Shown piece by piece: positions 8,982 to 18,602 of a stretch of 64,000 nucleotides of DNA. The stretch is from Rothia nasimurium. Lineage in GTDB: Bacteria; Actinomycetota; Actinomycetes; Actinomycetales; Micrococcaceae. Numbering within the stretch: position 1 is the first letter of the stretch; the number at the start of each line of letters is the position of its first letter. The translations under genes were made by a program, and so were the position numbers. Location of the stretch: assembly GCF_928391935.1 (NCBI RefSeq), contig NZ_CAKMTD010000001.1, positions 372,001 to 436,000 of the forward strand, given 5' to 3'. The notes below the pieces were generated by a model. That model did no database searches and had not been told where the DNA came from. It saw only the letters and a list, made by a program, of their open reading frames with translations.

Positions 8982-9875
8982 TTAGGGGGCGCTGGGTTGA
9001 GCAGGTTCTTGCAGTGTGCGTCCGGAGGCTGAATGGCGCTGACGGACGATCCGCAGGAGTCGACAGATCAGGAAGATCAGGAAGGAAATTGATGTGACAT
9101 AGGGGCTAATGGGCAGGGAGCCTGCCAGGGCGAGGAGGATACCTCCAACCATTGAAAGCTCAGCAAAGAGGACGGAGAGGATCAGAGCCTTGCGGGGAGA
9201 TGCAGTCACTTGGAGGGCTGCGGCTGCTGGGGTAATGAGCAGGGCCAGAACCAGCAGGGAACCGACAACCTGTACCGACAGGGCCGTTGCAATCCCTAGA
9301 AGCACCATGAAGGTGATTGAGAGGAACCGGATGGGGACTCCCTTGGCTGTTGCCACGATGGGGTCCAGGGAGGCGAACATGAGGGGCCGCCACATGAGGG
9401 TGAGAGCGCCGATGATGATGAGTCCGCCCAGCAGCATGGTGGTCACCTGGGCTGAATCGACCGAAACGATTTGACCGGTGAGGAGGGAAAATTTGTTGGC
9501 TGCCCGGCCTGAGTACAGGGAGAGGAATAGAATTCCCAGTCCTAGCCCGAAGGGCATGAGGGCACCAATGACTGAATCGTTGTCATGGGCTTTTGCTCCC
9601 ATGAAGGCGATGAGGAGGGCTGAAAGTATTGAACCAATGAGTGAACCTGTGACCACGTTATAGCCCAGGAGCAGGAAGAGGGCCGCACCGGCGAAGGACA
9701 TTTCGGCAATAGCGTGAACAGCGAAGGCGTGACGGCGAAGCATGACAAAGAGCCCTACGAATCCACCGATGACGCCAAGGATAGCCCCGGCAAGGATCGA
9801 TTGGCTCAGAAGGACTAGAAGTTCCCCGTAGCGGTCAAAGACGAAGACCCGGCTCAGTATGTCGTTGAGGTTCAT
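8982..9875 (-). CDS. znuB: Zinc ABC transporter permease (ZnuB type)
   Basis: This 297-residue integral membrane protein belongs to the ABC-3 permease family for zinc and manganese importers. It has roughly eight hydrophobic helices and family patches such as AIAEMSFAGAALFLLLG and VVGSLLVLALLITPAAAA. Its ATG shares one base with the stop of the ATPase gene (TGATG), so translation is coupled. It is the last gene of the importer operon. The specificity call rests on the partner binding protein. Confidence 0.93.
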   Translation of the reverse strand: MNLNDILSRVFVFDRYGELLVLLSQSILAGAILGVIGGFVGLFVMLRRHAFAVHAIAEMSFAGAALFLLLGYNVVTGSLIGSILSALLIAFMGAKAHDNDSVIGALMPFGLGLGILFLSLYSGRAANKFSLLTGQIVSVDSAQVTTMLLGGLIIIGALTLMWRPLMFASLDPIVATAKGVPIRFLSITFMVLLGIATALSVQVVGSLLVLALLITPAAAALQVTASPRKALILSVLFAELSMVGGILLALAGSLPISPYVTSISFLIFLICRLLRIVRQRHSASGRTLQEPAQPSAP

Positions 9876-10717
9876 CAGGGCTGGTTGCCTTTCAAGGGGG
9901 TGAGGGGTTCGGCGCAGTGGTGGTGGGCGTCGCTGTTTTCCCCGCCGACGACGACGTAGCGGCCGTTCGTTTCGATGACAGTGACAGGGGTCTGGTAGAG
10001 GTCTGAGAGGACGTCGGTACGCATCACGTCTGGTACTGATCCAACGGTGAACCGTCCGCCTGCAAGGTAGAGGAGGCGGTCAACGTGGTCAATGATGGGG
10101 TTGATTTCGTGGGTGACGAAGATGACGGTTGCACCCTGTTCCTTGTTGTACCGGTGTATCAGGTCAGAGACTGCATACTGATGGTTGAGGTCGAGGGAGA
10201 GGAGGGCTTCGTCAGCCAGGATGATCTGGGGGTCGTTGGCCAGGGCCTGGGCGATCCGGAGCCGTTGCTGCTCACCGCCGGATAAGAGCCCCACGGGCAC
10301 GTTAGCGTAATCGCTGGCTCCGACCGCGTCGAGTAACTCGTCCACCTTGTCCCGGTAGGCCCTGCTTTTGAGGCGGATTCCCCAGCGGTGCCCGTCCAGG
10401 CCGAGGCCCACAAAGTCACGGGCTCGTAAGGGGATTTCGGTTCCAATGGCCTTTTGTTGGGGAATGTATCCAATCGCTGGGTGTCCCAACCGGGCGGGGG
10501 CACCGAGGACGGATATTTTTCCCTGGGAGAGCTGGGTCAAGCCCAGCACCACTTTGATGAAGGTGGATTTACCGGAGCCGTTGGGCCCCAGTACCGCAAA
10601 GTATTCGCCGGCTTCAATGGTCAGGTTGAGGTCCTGCCAGAGGGTGCGACGCCCAAAGGAAAGCCCGCCCCCAGTGACCTGGAGGGCGGGGACGAGCTTT
10701 GTGTCGTAGTGAGCCAT
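9875..10717 (-). CDS. znuC: Zinc ABC transporter ATP-binding protein (ZnuC type)
   Basis: This 280-residue protein is the cytosolic motor of the importer. It shows Walker A GPNGSGKST, the Q-loop IPQQKA, the ABC signature LLSGGEQQR and a Walker B region LADEALLSLD. It reads DEA where most relatives have DEP; the catalytic glutamate is kept. The switch histidine is in VTHEINP. The gene starts 5 bp after the binding-protein stop and overlaps the permease by 1 bp. Confidence 0.95.
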   Translation of the reverse strand: MAHYDTKLVPALQVTGGGLSFGRRTLWQDLNLTIEAGEYFAVLGPNGSGKSTFIKVVLGLTQLSQGKISVLGAPARLGHPAIGYIPQQKAIGTEIPLRARDFVGLGLDGHRWGIRLKSRAYRDKVDELLDAVGASDYANVPVGLLSGGEQQRLRIAQALANDPQIILADEALLSLDLNHQYAVSDLIHRYNKEQGATVIFVTHEINPIIDHVDRLLYLAGGRFTVGSVPDVMRTDVLSDLYQTPVTVIETNGRYVVVGGENSDAHHHCAEPLTPLKGNQP

Positions 10718-10722
10718 AGGGA

Positions 10723-11700
10723 CTATGCTACTGCCTTTTCGAGGTTATCGATGTTGGTTTTCATCCAGTCGATGTACCCCATGTTTTCAGGCAGGGTCTC
10801 AGTGAAGCTGATTGCTGCAACCTTGGAGTCCTGGGCGAACTGGTAGATTTCGGTGGTCTGGGCCGTTTGGGTTTGCTCATTGTAGGCCAGAAGATTTACT
10901 TTACCCCCTGTGATAGCGTCCTTGACTTCCTGAATGGTTAGGGGGGCGATGTCGCTGTCTGAGTCGACAGCCGCTGTGAGGTCACTGGGGGTGATGTCGG
11001 TGTAGCCGGCGTCTTCGAGCAGGTAGCCGGGAACAGGTTCGGTAGAGATGTAGGTACGCTCTGCGGTGTTGAGGGCAGTGACTCGTTGGATGAGTTCGTC
11101 AAGTGTGGCTGAGAATTCCTGGGCTGAGGCCTTGTAGGTTTCAGCGTTGGCAGAGTCGAGTTTTCCAAGCTCGTCCGCAACCTTCAGGGCAACCTTCTGC
11201 ATAGTTTCGAGGTCGTACCAGACGTGTTCGTTAGTGGCGTGGACGTGGGCAGCGTGTTCTTCAGCTGTTTCCCCCTCGTGGCTACTGTGCTCGTCGTGGT
11301 CGTGCTCTTCTTCATCGGCACTGACCAGACCGGAGAGCTCTACTGCGTCTACCACCACCTGGTCGGGGTTATCGGTGCGGGCAAGCTCTTCGAGGAAGGT
11401 GTCGTAGCCGCCTCCGTTGATGAGGACGAGGTCAGCGTCCTTGACGGTTAGACGGTCCTGGCTGGTGGCTTCATAGGAATGGGGGTCTACTGCAGTTGAA
11501 GAAATGATGGGCTGGGTATCAACTAGGTCACCGCCGACTGCTTCGACGATGTCGGCGTAGACGTCGGTGGTGGTAATGACTGTCAGGGCATCTTTGGATG
11601 AAGAATTGGTTGAAGAAGCGGTATCTGAGCTGGCCCCGCAGCCTGCGAGCGCTAGACCAGCAATAGTGAGCAGTGAAAGGGTGGGTAGGTGCTTCTTCAT
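10723..11700 (-). CDS. znuA: Zinc ABC transporter substrate-binding lipoprotein (ZnuA type)
   Basis: This 325-residue protein starts at ATG 11700, preceded by AAGGAC. It has a lipoprotein signal peptide, with the lipobox LAGC near residue 21. It belongs to the cluster A-I (TroA/ZnuA) metal-binding proteins. A histidine- and glutamate-rich loop near residues 129-155 (DHDEHSSHEGETAEEH, then HVHATNEHVWYD) is typical of zinc carriers and argues against manganese. The longer open frame to 11820 runs through the promoter and operator and is not coding. It is first in the operon znuA-znuC-znuB. Confidence 0.95.
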   Translation of the reverse strand: MKKHLPTLSLLTIAGLALAGCGASSDTASSTNSSSKDALTVITTTDVYADIVEAVGGDLVDTQPIISSTAVDPHSYEATSQDRLTVKDADLVLINGGGYDTFLEELARTDNPDQVVVDAVELSGLVSADEEEHDHDEHSSHEGETAEEHAAHVHATNEHVWYDLETMQKVALKVADELGKLDSANAETYKASAQEFSATLDELIQRVTALNTAERTYISTEPVPGYLLEDAGYTDITPSDLTAAVDSDSDIAPLTIQEVKDAITGGKVNLLAYNEQTQTAQTTEIYQFAQDSKVAAISFTETLPENMGYIDWMKTNIDNLEKAVA

Positions 11701-11735
11701 GACCGTCCTTGTGGGGAGTTTGTAGGTACGAGCCC

Positions 11736-11768
11736 AGCCTACTCCTATTTGCGAACCGTTCGCAAATA
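11736..11768 (-). promoter_or_regulatory. znuA promoter with overlapping 23-bp palindromic operator
   Basis: On the minus strand a TTGCGA -35 (11764-11759) lies 18 bp from a TAGGCT -10 (11741-11736). Positions 11746-11768 form a perfect palindrome, arms TATTTGCGAAC and GTTCGCAAATA around one central base. It covers the -35 and the spacer, a classic repressor position. The most economical regulator is the nearby Zur-like protein, but the half-site TTTGCGAAC is richer in GC than usual Fur-family boxes. Confidence 0.75.
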
Positions 11769-11817
11769 CTTGCCTGGTTCGCACTGTCCGAGTGAGCCGC
11801 TCCACTCCCCTAACGCA

Positions 11818-11853
11818 CACAAACCCACCAGTATTTTCTCTGGTGGGTTTGTG
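11818..11853 (-). terminator. Terminator after the CorC-like pair
   Basis: A perfect 14-bp stem, CACAAACCCACCAG/CTGGTGGGTTTGTG, with an 8-nt loop lies just past the stop of the minus-strand CorC-like gene and before the znuA promoter. Confidence 0.8.
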
Positions 11854-11867
11854 GTGTAGGTTGTGCC

Positions 11868-12956
11868 TTACTCGTCGTGGGCTTGACGGGAGGCCGCCTC
11901 AGTTCGTCGGCGCACGTGCTCCTGGGTGGTGTCTTTAATTTCACCCACGAGCTCTTCCAGTACGTCCTCAAGGAAGAGGACGCCGACGCTCCGCCCCTTG
12001 TCGTCTATCACGTGGGAGACGTGGGCGCGGTTGCGTTGCATGGTGGCGAGGGCGTCGTCGATTTCAGTCGAGGGTTTGACTACTGACATCTGTCGCAGTC
12101 GAGCCCAGGGTATGTTGCGGTCCTTCTGTTCTTTTCCGTAGACCAGGGCATCTTTAATGTGCAGATATCCCATGTAGGTTCCGTCCTTTTCGTCGGTCAT
12201 GACGAACCGGGAGTAGCCGGTCTGGGCGACTGCCTTTTCGAGGTCGGCGGGGGTGCAGGGGTAGGTGATGGTCACGAGCTTGTCGCTCGGCACCATGATG
12301 TCTGCGACGGTCTTAGAGCTGAACTCCAGGGCGCCTGACAGCACGCCGGAGCCGTCATCAACGGTTCCCTCAGCGGTGGACTGGGCTACGATATTCTGCA
12401 GCTCATCGAGGGTGAAGGTGGAGGCGACCTCCGCCTTGGGCTCGATTTTCATCGCCCGCAGGGTATGGTCAGCAATCCAGTTCAGGAGCCCAACGATAGG
12501 CTTGAAAACTCGAGATAGAGTCACCAGCGAGGGGGCGATCCATAGGGCTACGCCTTGGGCGGCCATAGACACTGCGGCGTTCTTAGGAACCATTTCGCCG
12601 AAGATGACATGCAAGTAGGTCACCAGGATGAGGGCGAAGATGAAGGCTAGAGCGCTGGCGGCCTCGTAGGGGATGCCCCATGTTTCAAGGGGCCCGGCGA
12701 CGAGGTGGTGGATAGCCGGTTCTGAGACGTTCAGAATCAGCAGGGAGCAGACTGTAATACCCAGCTGGCAGGTAGCCAGCATGAGGGATACATGTTCTAG
12801 GGCGTAGAGGGTGGTGACCGCCCGCTTGTTTCCTGATTCTGCCAGGGGTTCGATCTGGGAGCGTCGGGTGGACATAATGGCAAATTCAGCGCCTACAAAG
12901 TAGGCGTTTCCTGCCAGCAGGACGAAGAGGAGGGCGATTGCTAACCAGTCGTTCAT
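11868..12956 (-). CDS. CNNM/CorC-HlyC family membrane protein (short paralogue)
   Basis: This 362-residue protein has an N-terminal DUF21 (CNNM) membrane domain, with helices near residues 1-25, 60-80 and 90-130, then two CBS motifs (VADIMVPSDKLVTI and VGVLFLEDVLEELVGE). Members are linked to magnesium or cobalt export. It ends soon after the CBS pair, so the C-terminal CorC_HlyC domain present in its upstream neighbour is missing. Its start overlaps the upstream stop by 4 bp (ATGA). The two probably work as a heteromer or share a function, which is inference from context. Confidence 0.9.
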   Translation of the reverse strand: MNDWLAIALLFVLLAGNAYFVGAEFAIMSTRRSQIEPLAESGNKRAVTTLYALEHVSLMLATCQLGITVCSLLILNVSEPAIHHLVAGPLETWGIPYEAASALAFIFALILVTYLHVIFGEMVPKNAAVSMAAQGVALWIAPSLVTLSRVFKPIVGLLNWIADHTLRAMKIEPKAEVASTFTLDELQNIVAQSTAEGTVDDGSGVLSGALEFSSKTVADIMVPSDKLVTITYPCTPADLEKAVAQTGYSRFVMTDEKDGTYMGYLHIKDALVYGKEQKDRNIPWARLRQMSVVKPSTEIDDALATMQRNRAHVSHVIDDKGRSVGVLFLEDVLEELVGEIKDTTQEHVRRRTEAASRQAHDE

Positions 12957-14299
12957 CGGCTCCCCTCCTTTCGGGTGGAGTCGTCAGGGGTTTCAGCTGA
13001 GGTGACCTGGGCAAAGCGGATGCGGTCTACACGGCGCTGTTCCATCTTTTCCACGCGGAGGATGCCGCCTTCTACCGGGACGGTGTCCCCGGTTTCAGGC
13101 ACTCGTCCGAGGCGGTCCATCATGAACCCGCCCATGGTTTCGTAGGAGGGGTCGTCTTCAATATCCAGTCCGCCGATGAGGTCAGTTACTTCGTCAGGTC
13201 GGAGCAGGCCAGAGAAGATGTAGTCCCCATTTCCGAGCCTGAGGGGACGTTCGTCCATGGAATTCGTGTCATGTTCGTCAGATACTTCTCCAACGATTTC
13301 TTCAACGAGGTCCTCGAGGGTGGTAATACCTGCGGTTCCGCCGTATTCGTCGAGCACCACTGCCAGCTGAAGGGCACCTTCTCGGAGCTGAATCAGCAGG
13401 GAGTCGAGGTGGACTGTCTCAGGCACCTGGAGGACGTCCTCCATGAGGGTACCTGCCTCAAGCTGGTCGCGCTTTTCCAGGGGCAGGGCTACTGCCTTCT
13501 TGACATGTACCACACCGACGATATTGTCCTGGTCTTCCCGGTAGAGGGGGAAGCGGGAGTGGCCGGTCGTCCTGGCGAGTTCGATGATGTCGCTGGCCGG
13601 GGCGGTGTCTTCAAGCATGATGACCTTGCGGCGGGGGGTCATGACATCCGCTGCGGTGAGTTCTGCAAAGGAGAGGGTTCTGTCCACGAAACGGGCCGTA
13701 TCGGAGTCCAGGGTGCCCAGATCAGCTGAACGACGAACCATGGATGACAGTTCCTCGGGGGAACGGGCAGCTGATAGTTCCTCTTTTGCTTCCATACCGA
13801 AGCGGTGAAGAACCCAGTTAGCGGAGCCGTTTGCTGTGCGGACGATGGGCCGCATGACGGCAGTAAACAGCAGTTGCCCCGGTGCGACGGCCCTCGCAAC
13901 TCGGTAGGGTTCTGCGATGGCCAGGTTCTTGGGCACGAGCTCACCGATGATCATGGACAGGAGGGTGGCTATACCCATGGAGAAAATGAGGGTTGCGAAC
14001 GATGCCAGGGCAGGTGGGAGGCCCCAGGACGCAATCGTTTCGCCGGCAAGGGCGTTAATGCCACTGTCTAAGGTGTAACCGGTCAGCAGAGTGGTGATGG
14101 TGATACCAAGCTGGCAACTCGATAGCTGGGTTGAGAGTGATTTGAGGCAGGCCATAACCTTATGACCCCCGGTGTCACCCTGATCAATTTCCTGTTGGAC
14201 CTTTGATTGGTCGAGGGCTACGAGTGAGAACTCTACCGCCACGAAAAACCCGGTTCCCAGTATCAGGAGGAAACCGAGGAGTAATAGAAGCCATTCCAT
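12953..14299 (-). CDS. CNNM/CorC-HlyC family membrane protein (full length)
   Basis: This 448-residue protein has the complete family layout: a DUF21 membrane domain in the first 190 residues (FLLILGTGFFVAVEFSLVAL and later helices), two CBS motifs (AADVMTPRRKVIML, GITTLEDLVEEIVGEVSDE) and a C-terminal CorC_HlyC domain beginning near LRLGNGDYIFSG. These proteins are often labelled hemolysins, but evidence in the family points to divalent cation transport. It is first of a two-gene operon. No clear metal riboswitch was recognised upstream. Confidence 0.9.
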   Translation of the reverse strand: MEWLLLLLGFLLILGTGFFVAVEFSLVALDQSKVQQEIDQGDTGGHKVMACLKSLSTQLSSCQLGITITTLLTGYTLDSGINALAGETIASWGLPPALASFATLIFSMGIATLLSMIIGELVPKNLAIAEPYRVARAVAPGQLLFTAVMRPIVRTANGSANWVLHRFGMEAKEELSAARSPEELSSMVRRSADLGTLDSDTARFVDRTLSFAELTAADVMTPRRKVIMLEDTAPASDIIELARTTGHSRFPLYREDQDNIVGVVHVKKAVALPLEKRDQLEAGTLMEDVLQVPETVHLDSLLIQLREGALQLAVVLDEYGGTAGITTLEDLVEEIVGEVSDEHDTNSMDERPLRLGNGDYIFSGLLRPDEVTDLIGGLDIEDDPSYETMGGFMMDRLGRVPETGDTVPVEGGILRVEKMEQRRVDRIRFAQVTSAETPDDSTRKEGSR

Positions 14300-14830
14300 G
14301 TTATTGAATCACCGCCAGTTCTCTGGTGGCGCCCAGGTGGTGGGGGCTAGGTGAAGAAAAAATGTGAAAACTGCGCCTAGGCGCTCGTATCAGCAGCTCA
14401 GTCGGGCTGCAACTAGAAGGATCTTCCATAGTGGCCAATTCTATCGAATTTAGTTCATAGAAGCTAAGCTAACTCACTTTCACCTCCTGAGATAGTGCTA
14501 GGTCACTTTTCTTTCACAACGTACCGGATTATGGCCAGCCAGAACCCACACAAACCAACCCCTCCCCTTGCTTTACCCCCTCACAACACCACAAAATTCC
14601 CACCAAAAGCACAAGGGGGCCCTAAGGAATCGGAGAGAAACCCTCTACCATCCCGCCTGCATGTGTCACACTGAGGCTCCGCGTTGGACGTATACCCGTA
14701 AGGCTCCTAAACTAGACAAAGATATGCGATGCATCACGCGCCCAAGGGAGAGTGCGGTGCACCGCCCAGCCTGTTGTTCCGGCACCAGGTTGGCAACGTG
14801 CAGAGATACAAGAGTGGAAGAGGCGAAGCA
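14300..14830. other. Divergent intergenic region with kgd promoter
   Basis: This 531-bp gap separates the CorC-like operon from kgd. A plausible kgd promoter is TTGGAC (14684-14689), 18 bp, TAAACT (14708-14713), leaving a leader of about 110 nt. Other landmarks are the palindrome GCGCCTAGGCGC at 14373-14384 and a plus strand almost free of G at about 14538-14612. A CAGGAGGTGAAAGTGAG segment on the minus strand near 14475-14491 looks like a ribosome site followed by a 4-codon frame. No known riboswitch or tRNA was recognised. Confidence 0.55.
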
Positions 14831-17800
14831 GTGCCAAACCAGCCAGAACACACGGTGCCCGAGGAGTTCTCGGGCAATGAGTGGCTCGTCGAAGAGCTTT
14901 TCGAGAAATTCGAACAGGATCGAAATTCCGTTGATACATCCTGGTGGCCCCTATTCGATCAGTGGGCTGGCAACAGCACTCCGCCCACCCAAGAATCTCC
15001 AGCCCAGGCGTCCCCAGCCCAAGAGCCCCTAGCTGGCAAGCAGGAGGCAGACCAGCCGTCGTCCGCCCCCGCAAACACCCCAGCACCTGCTACCACCTCC
15101 CAGCGGCAGCCTGCCCCAACCCAGGTAGCACAGCCCAACGTCTCAGCATCCAAGCCCTCCCCCCAGAAAGAATCACCCGTGAGCACCGCGCCCGAAGAAG
15201 ACCAGATCATCACCCTCCGTGGCCCCGCTAAGGCAGTGGCCGCCAACATGGACGAGTCCCTGTCCGTCCCTACCGCCACAACGGTTCGTGCGGTACCCGC
15301 CAAGCTCCTGATCGACAACCGCACCGAAATCAACGCCTACCTGGCCCGCACCCGCGGTGGCAAGGTGTCTTTCACCCACATCATTGGCTACGCCATCATC
15401 CGGGCCCTGGCCAACTTCCCTTCCATGAACGTCAGCTACGGCGTCGACGAAAAGGGCAAGCCCGCAGCCATTCAGCACGCCCACGTCAACTTCGGCCTGG
15501 CCATTGACCTGCCCCGCCCCGACGGTTCCCGCAACCTGGTCGTCCCCAACATCAAGGCAGCTGAAAAGCTCTCCTTCTCTGAATTCTGGTCAGCCTACAA
15601 CGACATCGTCGCCCGTGGCCGGGCCGGTCAGCTGGGTATCGACGACTTCACCGGCACCACCGTTTCCCTGACCAACCCCGGCGGTATCGGCACCGTCCAC
15701 TCTGTGCCCCGCCTCTCCAAGGGCCAGGCCGCCATCATTGGCGCCGGCGCCCTCGACTACCCCGCCGAGTACCGGGGCTCCTCAGAAAAGATCATTGCCC
15801 GCAACGGCGTCTCCAAGATCCTGACCCTCACCTCCACCTACGACCACCGAGTCATCCAGGGGGCAGGTTCCGGCGAGTTCCTCAAGATCGTTGAGCACTA
15901 CCTCCTCGGTGGCGACGGCTTCTACGACCAAATCTTCGAAGACCTCCGCATCCCCTTTGAGCCCGTGCGCTGGGCCCGCGACAACCAGGTCAACCCCGAA
16001 GCAGAGATTTCTAAGGTCGCCCGCATCCAGCAGCTGATTCACGCTTTCCGCGTGCGCGGCCACCTGATCGCCGAAACCAACCCCATCGGCTACCAGATGC
16101 TCTCCCACCCCGACCTCCGCCTGGAAAATTACGGCCTAACCCTCTGGGACCTCGACCGCTACTGGCCCACCGGAGGCTTCGGCGACAAGGAAACCCTGCC
16201 CCTGCGCACCATCCTCGATCTGCTGCGCGACGCCTACACCCGCACCTTGGGCGTCGAGTACATGCACATCGAAAACCCCGAAGAGCGCCAGTGGTTCCAG
16301 GATCGCCTAGAGCACGGCTACACCAAGCCCACCCGCGATGAGCAGTTCCGCGTACTGGGTACCCTGAATGCAGCAGAAGCCTTTGAAACCTTCCTGCAGA
16401 CCAAATACCTGGGCCAGAAGCGCTTCTCCCTGGAGGGCGGCGAATCCCTGATTCCCCTGCTGGACTCCGTCATCTCAGAAGCTGCTGACGCAGGCCTCTC
16501 CGGCGTCGGCATCGGCATGGCCCACCGTGGCCGCCTCAACGTGCTGACCAACATCGCAGGTAAGTCCTACGCCCAGATCTTCCGTGAGTTTGAGGGCCAG
16601 ATGGACCCCCGCCTGACCGGCGGCTCCGGCGACGTCAAGTACCACCTGGGCACCGAAGGCATCTTCACCTCCCACAACGGCAACCAGACCCAGGTCTACC
16701 TGGCCGCCAACCCCTCCCACCTAGAGGCTGTCAATACCGTCCTTGAGGGTATCGTCCGCGCCAAGCAGGACACCCTGGCCGAGCAGGGTATCACCGGCTT
16801 CCCCGTCCTGCCCATCCTGGTCCACGGCGACGCCGCCTTCGCAGGCCAGGGCATCGTCATGGAAACCCTCCAGATGTCCCAGCTTGAGGGCTACACCACC
16901 GGCGGTACCGTCCACATTGTCGTCAACAACCAGGTTGGCTTCACCACCACCCCGCGTGACGGCCGCACCGCAACCTACTCCACCGACATCGCCCGCATGA
17001 TCCAGGCCCCCGTCCTGCACGTCAACGCGGACGACCCCGAGGCCGTCGTCCGGGCAGGCGCCATCGCCTTCGCTTACCGCCAGGCCTTCAAGAAGGACGT
17101 CGTCATCGACCTGGTCTGCTACCGCCGCCGCGGCCACAACGAGGCAGACGACCCCTCGATGACCCAGCCCAAGATGTACCAGCAGATTGGGGAACTGCCC
17201 TCAACCCGCAAGATCTACACCGAGGCCCTGGTAGGCCGTGGCGACATCACCCAGGACGAGGCCGAACGCGCCCTCAAGGACTACCAGTCCCGCCTGGAAC
17301 AGATCTTCACCGAAACCCACGAGGCCCAGTCCTCCTCCGCTCCCCTGGTCACTGCCGACGCTGCCGCCGTCTCGAACATCGAACGCCCGGCCGCCCAGCA
17401 GAACGAGGACTCCGTCCATGTTGCCGGTGAAACCGCGATTTCCGCTGAGACCCTAGCCCAGATTGGCCAGGCCTTTAGCAAGATCCCCGAGGGCTTCACC
17501 GTCCACAAGAAGCTCAAGAAGCTACTGGAACAGCGTGTAGCCATGTCCACCGAGGGCGACATCAACTGGGGCTTCGGCGAGCTGGCCGCCTTCGCCTCCC
17601 TCCTGCTGGAGGGCCGCAACGTCCGCCTCACCGGCCAGGACGTCCAGCGCGGCACCTTCGTCCAGCGCCACTCCGTGCTGCACGATTCGGTCACCGATGA
17701 AGAGTGGAACCCCCTCACCGAACTGTCTGAGAACCAGGGTAAGTACTCCATCTACAACTCCTTCCTCTCCGAGTACGGCGTCATGGGCTTCGAGTACGGT

Positions 17801-18580
17801 TACTCCGTAGAACGCCCTGACTCCCTGGTGCTCTGGGAAGCCCAGTTCGGCGACTTCGCCAACGGCGCCCAGACCATCGTGGACGAGTTCATCTCCTCCG
17901 CCGAACAGAAGTGGGCCCAGCGTTCCTCCCTGGTCCTGCTGCTGCCCCACGGCTTTGAGGGCCAGGGCCCGGACCACTCCTCAGCCCGCATGGAGCGTTA
18001 CCTGCAGCTGTGTGCAGAAAACAACATGACCGTGGCGGTCCCCTCCACCCCAGCCAACTACTTCCACCTGCTCCGCCGCCAGGCCCACTCCCGCCCCCAC
18101 AAGCCCCTGATCGTGATCACCCCCAAGCAGCTCCTGCGTCTGAAGGCAGCAGCCTCCTCCGTGGAAGACTTCACGACCGGTAGCTTCAAGCCCGTCATCG
18201 CAGATACTGCCAACCTGACCCCGGCTGAGGTCACCCGCCTGGTCTTTGTCTCAGGCCGTCTCTACTACGACCTTGAAGCAGAACGAGCCAAGCGCGGTGA
18301 CAAGACCACCGCCATCGTCCGCGTCGAGCAGCTCTACCCCCTGCCCGCCGCAGAAATCAAGGAACAGCTGGCAGCCTACCCCAACGCCGAAGCTGTATGG
18401 GTCCAGGACGAGCCTGCCAACCAGGGCCAATGGCCTTTCATGGCAGTCAACCTGCTGCCCCAGATTGGCTACAAGATGACCCTGATTTCCCGCCCGGCCG
18501 CCGCCTCACCTGCCGCAGGTACCGGCAAGCGCCACCAGCGCGAACTCGATAACCTCATCTCCGAGGTCTTCGACCGCTAA
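14831..18580 (+). CDS. kgd: Multifunctional 2-oxoglutarate dehydrogenase E1 with fused E2-like domain (Kgd/OdhA)
   Basis: This 1249-residue protein is the actinobacterial fusion that decarboxylates 2-oxoglutarate in the citric acid cycle. The N-terminus has the conserved NEWLVEELFEKF segment, then a proline/alanine/glutamine-rich linker to about residue 115. An E2-type succinyltransferase domain follows with TYDHRVIQGAGSGEF, containing the catalytic DHR motif. The E1 part shows GIGMAHRGRLNVL, HGDAAFAGQG and NNQVGFTT, which bind thiamine diphosphate. No lipoyl domain is present, as in other family members. I start at GTG 14831 (GGAAGAGG upstream), because the frame from 14729 adds a stretch without homology. 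In relatives the FHA protein OdhI/GarA inhibits the enzyme. Confidence 0.95.
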   Translation: MPNQPEHTVPEEFSGNEWLVEELFEKFEQDRNSVDTSWWPLFDQWAGNSTPPTQESPAQASPAQEPLAGKQEADQPSSAPANTPAPATTSQRQPAPTQVAQPNVSASKPSPQKESPVSTAPEEDQIITLRGPAKAVAANMDESLSVPTATTVRAVPAKLLIDNRTEINAYLARTRGGKVSFTHIIGYAIIRALANFPSMNVSYGVDEKGKPAAIQHAHVNFGLAIDLPRPDGSRNLVVPNIKAAEKLSFSEFWSAYNDIVARGRAGQLGIDDFTGTTVSLTNPGGIGTVHSVPRLSKGQAAIIGAGALDYPAEYRGSSEKIIARNGVSKILTLTSTYDHRVIQGAGSGEFLKIVEHYLLGGDGFYDQIFEDLRIPFEPVRWARDNQVNPEAEISKVARIQQLIHAFRVRGHLIAETNPIGYQMLSHPDLRLENYGLTLWDLDRYWPTGGFGDKETLPLRTILDLLRDAYTRTLGVEYMHIENPEERQWFQDRLEHGYTKPTRDEQFRVLGTLNAAEAFETFLQTKYLGQKRFSLEGGESLIPLLDSVISEAADAGLSGVGIGMAHRGRLNVLTNIAGKSYAQIFREFEGQMDPRLTGGSGDVKYHLGTEGIFTSHNGNQTQVYLAANPSHLEAVNTVLEGIVRAKQDTLAEQGITGFPVLPILVHGDAAFAGQGIVMETLQMSQLEGYTTGGTVHIVVNNQVGFTTTPRDGRTATYSTDIARMIQAPVLHVNADDPEAVVRAGAIAFAYRQAFKKDVVIDLVCYRRRGHNEADDPSMTQPKMYQQIGELPSTRKIYTEALVGRGDITQDEAERALKDYQSRLEQIFTETHEAQSSSAPLVTADAAAVSNIERPAAQQNEDSVHVAGETAISAETLAQIGQAFSKIPEGFTVHKKLKKLLEQRVAMSTEGDINWGFGELAAFASLLLEGRNVRLTGQDVQRGTFVQRHSVLHDSVTDEEWNPLTELSENQGKYSIYNSFLSEYGVMGFEYGYSVERPDSLVLWEAQFGDFANGAQTIVDEFISSAEQKWAQRSSLVLLLPHGFEGQGPDHSSARMERYLQLCAENNMTVAVPSTPANYFHLLRRQAHSRPHKPLIVITPKQLLRLKAAASSVEDFTTGSFKPVIADTANLTPAEVTRLVFVSGRLYYDLEAERAKRGDKTTAIVRVEQLYPLPAAEIKEQLAAYPNAEAVWVQDEPANQGQWPFMAVNLLPQIGYKMTLISRPAAASPAAGTGKRHQRELDNLISEVFDR

Positions 18581-18602
18581 CCCAGCCGCCGCGCACAGAG
18601 AC

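Noticed and set aside
14300-14520. Possible magnesium riboswitch before the CorC-like operon
   Set aside because: None of the conserved M-box or ykoK core sequences could be found on the minus strand.
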